Assembly (NCBI GenBank): GCA_023426765.1
Contig: JAEZBW010000084.1
Location: 1 to 8,126, forward strand
Source: Bacillota bacterium
GTDB lineage: Bacteria; Bacillota; Clostridia; DSM-8532
Length of the DNA stretch: 8,126 nucleotides
Direction of reading: 5' to 3'
Position numbers and translations under genes: made by a program. A model generated the notes under the pieces. It made no database searches. It saw nothing but the letters and a program-made list of their open reading frames with translations, and was not told where the DNA came from. Shown here piece by piece: positions 6,108 through 8,126 of the stretch (positions are counted from its first letter, which is position 1; each line of letters begins with the position of its first letter).

Positions 6108-8126
6108 ATGAAAAAACTGGTTCTTGGAATACTGGCGCATGTGGATGCGGGGAAAACAACATTATCGGAGAGCCTGCTGTATGTCAGCGGAAGAATCCGA
6201 AAACCGGGAAGAGTGGACAACAAGGATGCCTTTTTGGATCACTTCGAGCTTGAAAGAGCCAGAGGGATCACGATTTTCTCCAAGCAGGCCGTTTTTAACG
6301 CTGAGAATACGCAAATCACCCTGCTGGATACCCCTGGTCATGTGGATTTTTCCACCGAGATGGAAAGAACGCTTCAGGTGCTGGATTACGCCATTTTGGT
6401 CATCAGCGGGGCAGATGGTGTGCAGGCACATACCAGAACCCTGTGGCGTCTTTTAAGCATTTATCGCATCCCGGTTTTCATCTTCGTCAATAAAATGGAT
6501 CAGAATGAACCCGATAAACAAAAGCTGATGAGTGAGTTGAAAAAACAGCTGGGGGACGGTTGTGTAGGCTTTGAACGGGAGGAATCCGCTGCTTTTTATG
6601 ATCAGCTGGCTATGTGTGATGAACTGCTGATGGAGGCTTTCCTCGAAAACGGGCTTGTGGCTGTTCCGCAAATCAGGAAATCCATTCAGGAGCGTAAGGT
6701 GTTCCCAACCTATTTCGGTTCGGCTTTAAAGCTGGAGGGCGTTGAGGCTTTCCTGAAAGGGATGCTGCGGTATGCCGAAATACCGGTTTATCCGCAGCAA
6801 TTCGCAGCCAGAATATATAAAATAGACAGAGATGAACAGGGAAACCGCCTGACCCATATGAAAATTACCGGTGGATGCCTTCAGGTGAAGGATTCAATAA
6901 CAAACGGAGTTTGGGAGGAGAAGGTTCATCAAATCCGGATCTACTCGGGCCTCAAATATGAAGCTGTGAATGAAGCTGAAACAGGAAGTGTCTGCGCGGT
7001 AACAGGTTTAAGCATGACAAAACCGGGAGAGGGCCTCGGAATGGAGGAAACTTCCGCACCGCCCGTCCTCGAAAGTGTTTTGACTTACCAAATCAGGCTT
7101 CCGGAAGGCTGTGATCCGAGGGCGATGCTTCCAAAGCTGCGCCTGCTGGAAGAAGAGGATCCGCAGCTTCAACTGGTCTGGGATGAGCAGCTTCAGGAAA
7201 TTCATGTCCGGATCATGGGAGAGGTGCAGATTGAGGTTTTACAGAGCTTGATACAAAGCAGGTTTGGGATCGATGTATCCATGGATTCGGGCCGGATTGT
7301 TTATAAAGAGACCATCGCAAAACCCGTGGAAGGAGTTGGGCATTTCGAACCGCTGCGCCATTATGCCGAGGTTCATCTGTTGATGGAACCCGGGGAGCGG
7401 GGCAGCGGCCTTCAGTATGCGGTGAACTGCAGCGATGATGGCTTGGCGGGAAACTGGAAGAACCTTATTCTGTCCCACCTGAAAGAAAAGGTTCATCGGG
7501 GTGTTCTTACCGGATCCCCAATTACCGACATGAAAATAACGCTGGTATCAGGCCGGGCGCACAACAAACATACCGAAGGCGGTGACTTCAGGGAAGCAAC
7601 CTGGCGTGCCGTTCGTCAGGGTTTAAAGGAAGCCGAATCGGTTCTGCTGGAGCCCTGGTATATTTTTCAGATGGAGCTTCCCGGGAAAATGGTGGGGCGT
7701 GCGATGTCCGATATCGAGCAGCTTCACGGAACATGCCATGTATCGCATCTGGATGGGGAGATGGCTGTTCTTCAGGGAGAAGGCCCCGTCGTTACCCTGC
7801 GCAACTACCAGAAGGATGTGATGGCCTATACAAAAGGCCAGGGCAGGCTTCTTTGCAGTCTGAAAGGGTACGAACCCTGTCATAACCCCAAAGAAGTCAT
7901 CGAAAGGATGGGATATGATTCCGAAAGGGATGTCGGCAACCCAACCGGGTCGGTTTTTTGTGCGAATGGCACCAGTTTTCTGGTGAACTGGAATGAAGTG
8001 AAGGAGTACATGCATATTCCCAGCTGCTTTCAAGCAGAAGCTGAAGAAGAGCAAACAACAGATAACAGGACCTCCTATTCAGGCCGGGAATGGCTTCCGC
8101 CGGAAGAGGTTGACAGAATTCTGAAC
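6108..8126 (+). CDS. TetM/EF-G-like translation GTPase with C-terminal extension (3' end outside window)
   Basis: 673 codons are visible and the frame is open to the right edge. The GTPase motifs are complete: AHVDAGKTT (10-18), ERARGITI (49-56), DTPGH (74-78), NKMD (128-131) and GSA (204-206). Domains follow the order of EF-G and TetM: G (1 to about 225), II (about 230-315), III (about 325-395), IV (about 397-515) and V (about 516-590). It should bind the ribosomal factor site and hydrolyse GTP. The domain IV loop of TetM that reaches the tetracycline site (YSPVSTPADF) is replaced by AHNKHTEGGDF (484-494), so tetracycline resistance is doubtful. At least 83 residues run beyond the TetM-like core (about 591 on), and some clostridial relatives I recall continue into an NYN/YacP-type nuclease domain, which is not visible here. 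The start at ATG 6108 has AAAGGA at 6092-6097 (10-base spacing) and its own promoter. It may be annotated as a TetM-family protein; the subfamily function is unknown. Confidence 0.92.
   Translation, partial: MKKLVLGILAHVDAGKTTLSESLLYVSGRIRKPGRVDNKDAFLDHFELERARGITIFSKQAVFNAENTQITLLDTPGHVDFSTEMERTLQVLDYAILVISGADGVQAHTRTLWRLLSIYRIPVFIFVNKMDQNEPDKQKLMSELKKQLGDGCVGFEREESAAFYDQLAMCDELLMEAFLENGLVAVPQIRKSIQERKVFPTYFGSALKLEGVEAFLKGMLRYAEIPVYPQQFAARIYKIDRDEQGNRLTHMKITGGCLQVKDSITNGVWEEKVHQIRIYSGLKYEAVNEAETGSVCAVTGLSMTKPGEGLGMEETSAPPVLESVLTYQIRLPEGCDPRAMLPKLRLLEEEDPQLQLVWDEQLQEIHVRIMGEVQIEVLQSLIQSRFGIDVSMDSGRIVYKETIAKPVEGVGHFEPLRHYAEVHLLMEPGERGSGLQYAVNCSDDGLAGNWKNLILSHLKEKVHRGVLTGSPITDMKITLVSGRAHNKHTEGGDFREATWRAVRQGLKEAESVLLEPWYIFQMELPGKMVGRAMSDIEQLHGTCHVSHLDGEMAVLQGEGPVVTLRNYQKDVMAYTKGQGRLLCSLKGYEPCHNPKEVIERMGYDSERDVGNPTGSVFCANGTSFLVNWNEVKEYMHIPSCFQAEAEEEQTTDNRTSYSGREWLPPEEVDRILN

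Noticed and set aside
7623..8054. 143-residue open frame on the minus strand opposite the GTPase
   Set aside because: It overlaps domain V and the extension of the GTPase, whose motifs are unmistakable. No start signal was seen.

Overview
The window looks like chromosomal DNA of an anaerobic Bacillota, most likely a member of the Clostridia. The grounds are strong AGGAGG-type ribosome binding sites, mid-range base composition, and four genes whose closest remembered relatives are clostridial: a short PII-like protein, a radical SAM protein with a C-terminal cysteine cluster, a Cache-HAMP-GGDEF-EAL protein, and a TetM-like translation GTPase with a C-terminal extension. This placement rests on family resemblance recalled from memory, not on a search.

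Layout. (a) 2-325, plus strand: the end of a PII-like nitrogen-regulator gene, whose reading frame is open to the left edge. (b) 326-487: a 162-base gap holding a large imperfect palindrome (412-452) just upstream of a strong ribosome binding site. (c) 488-2689: a membrane-anchored methyl-accepting-type signalling protein fused at its C-terminus to a sugar-binding-protein-like (type I PBP) domain. This domain should lie in the cytoplasm. (d) 2700-3575: a radical SAM protein 10 bases downstream, probably in the same operon. (e) 3588-5915, minus strand: a Cache-HAMP-GGDEF-EAL c-di-GMP protein, convergent with (d) and only 12 bases from it. (f) 5916-6107: a divergent 192-base intergenic region with a good promoter for the rightward gene. 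(g) 6108 to the right edge: a TetM/EF-G-like GTPase, incomplete at the window end.

How the genes work together. Most of the window is sensing and signalling: nitrogen or energy status (PII-like), an internal small-molecule signal (MCP-PBP fusion), an external ligand passed to c-di-GMP turnover (Cache-EAL), and translation (GTPase). Only the MCP-PBP and radical SAM genes have the spacing of an operon. The other genes look like independent transcription units, and any functional link among them is speculation.

The most unusual item is the MCP-PBP fusion with its upstream palindrome and radical SAM partner. No mobile element, CRISPR array, tRNA or rRNA gene was seen, and no gap exceeds 200 bases.
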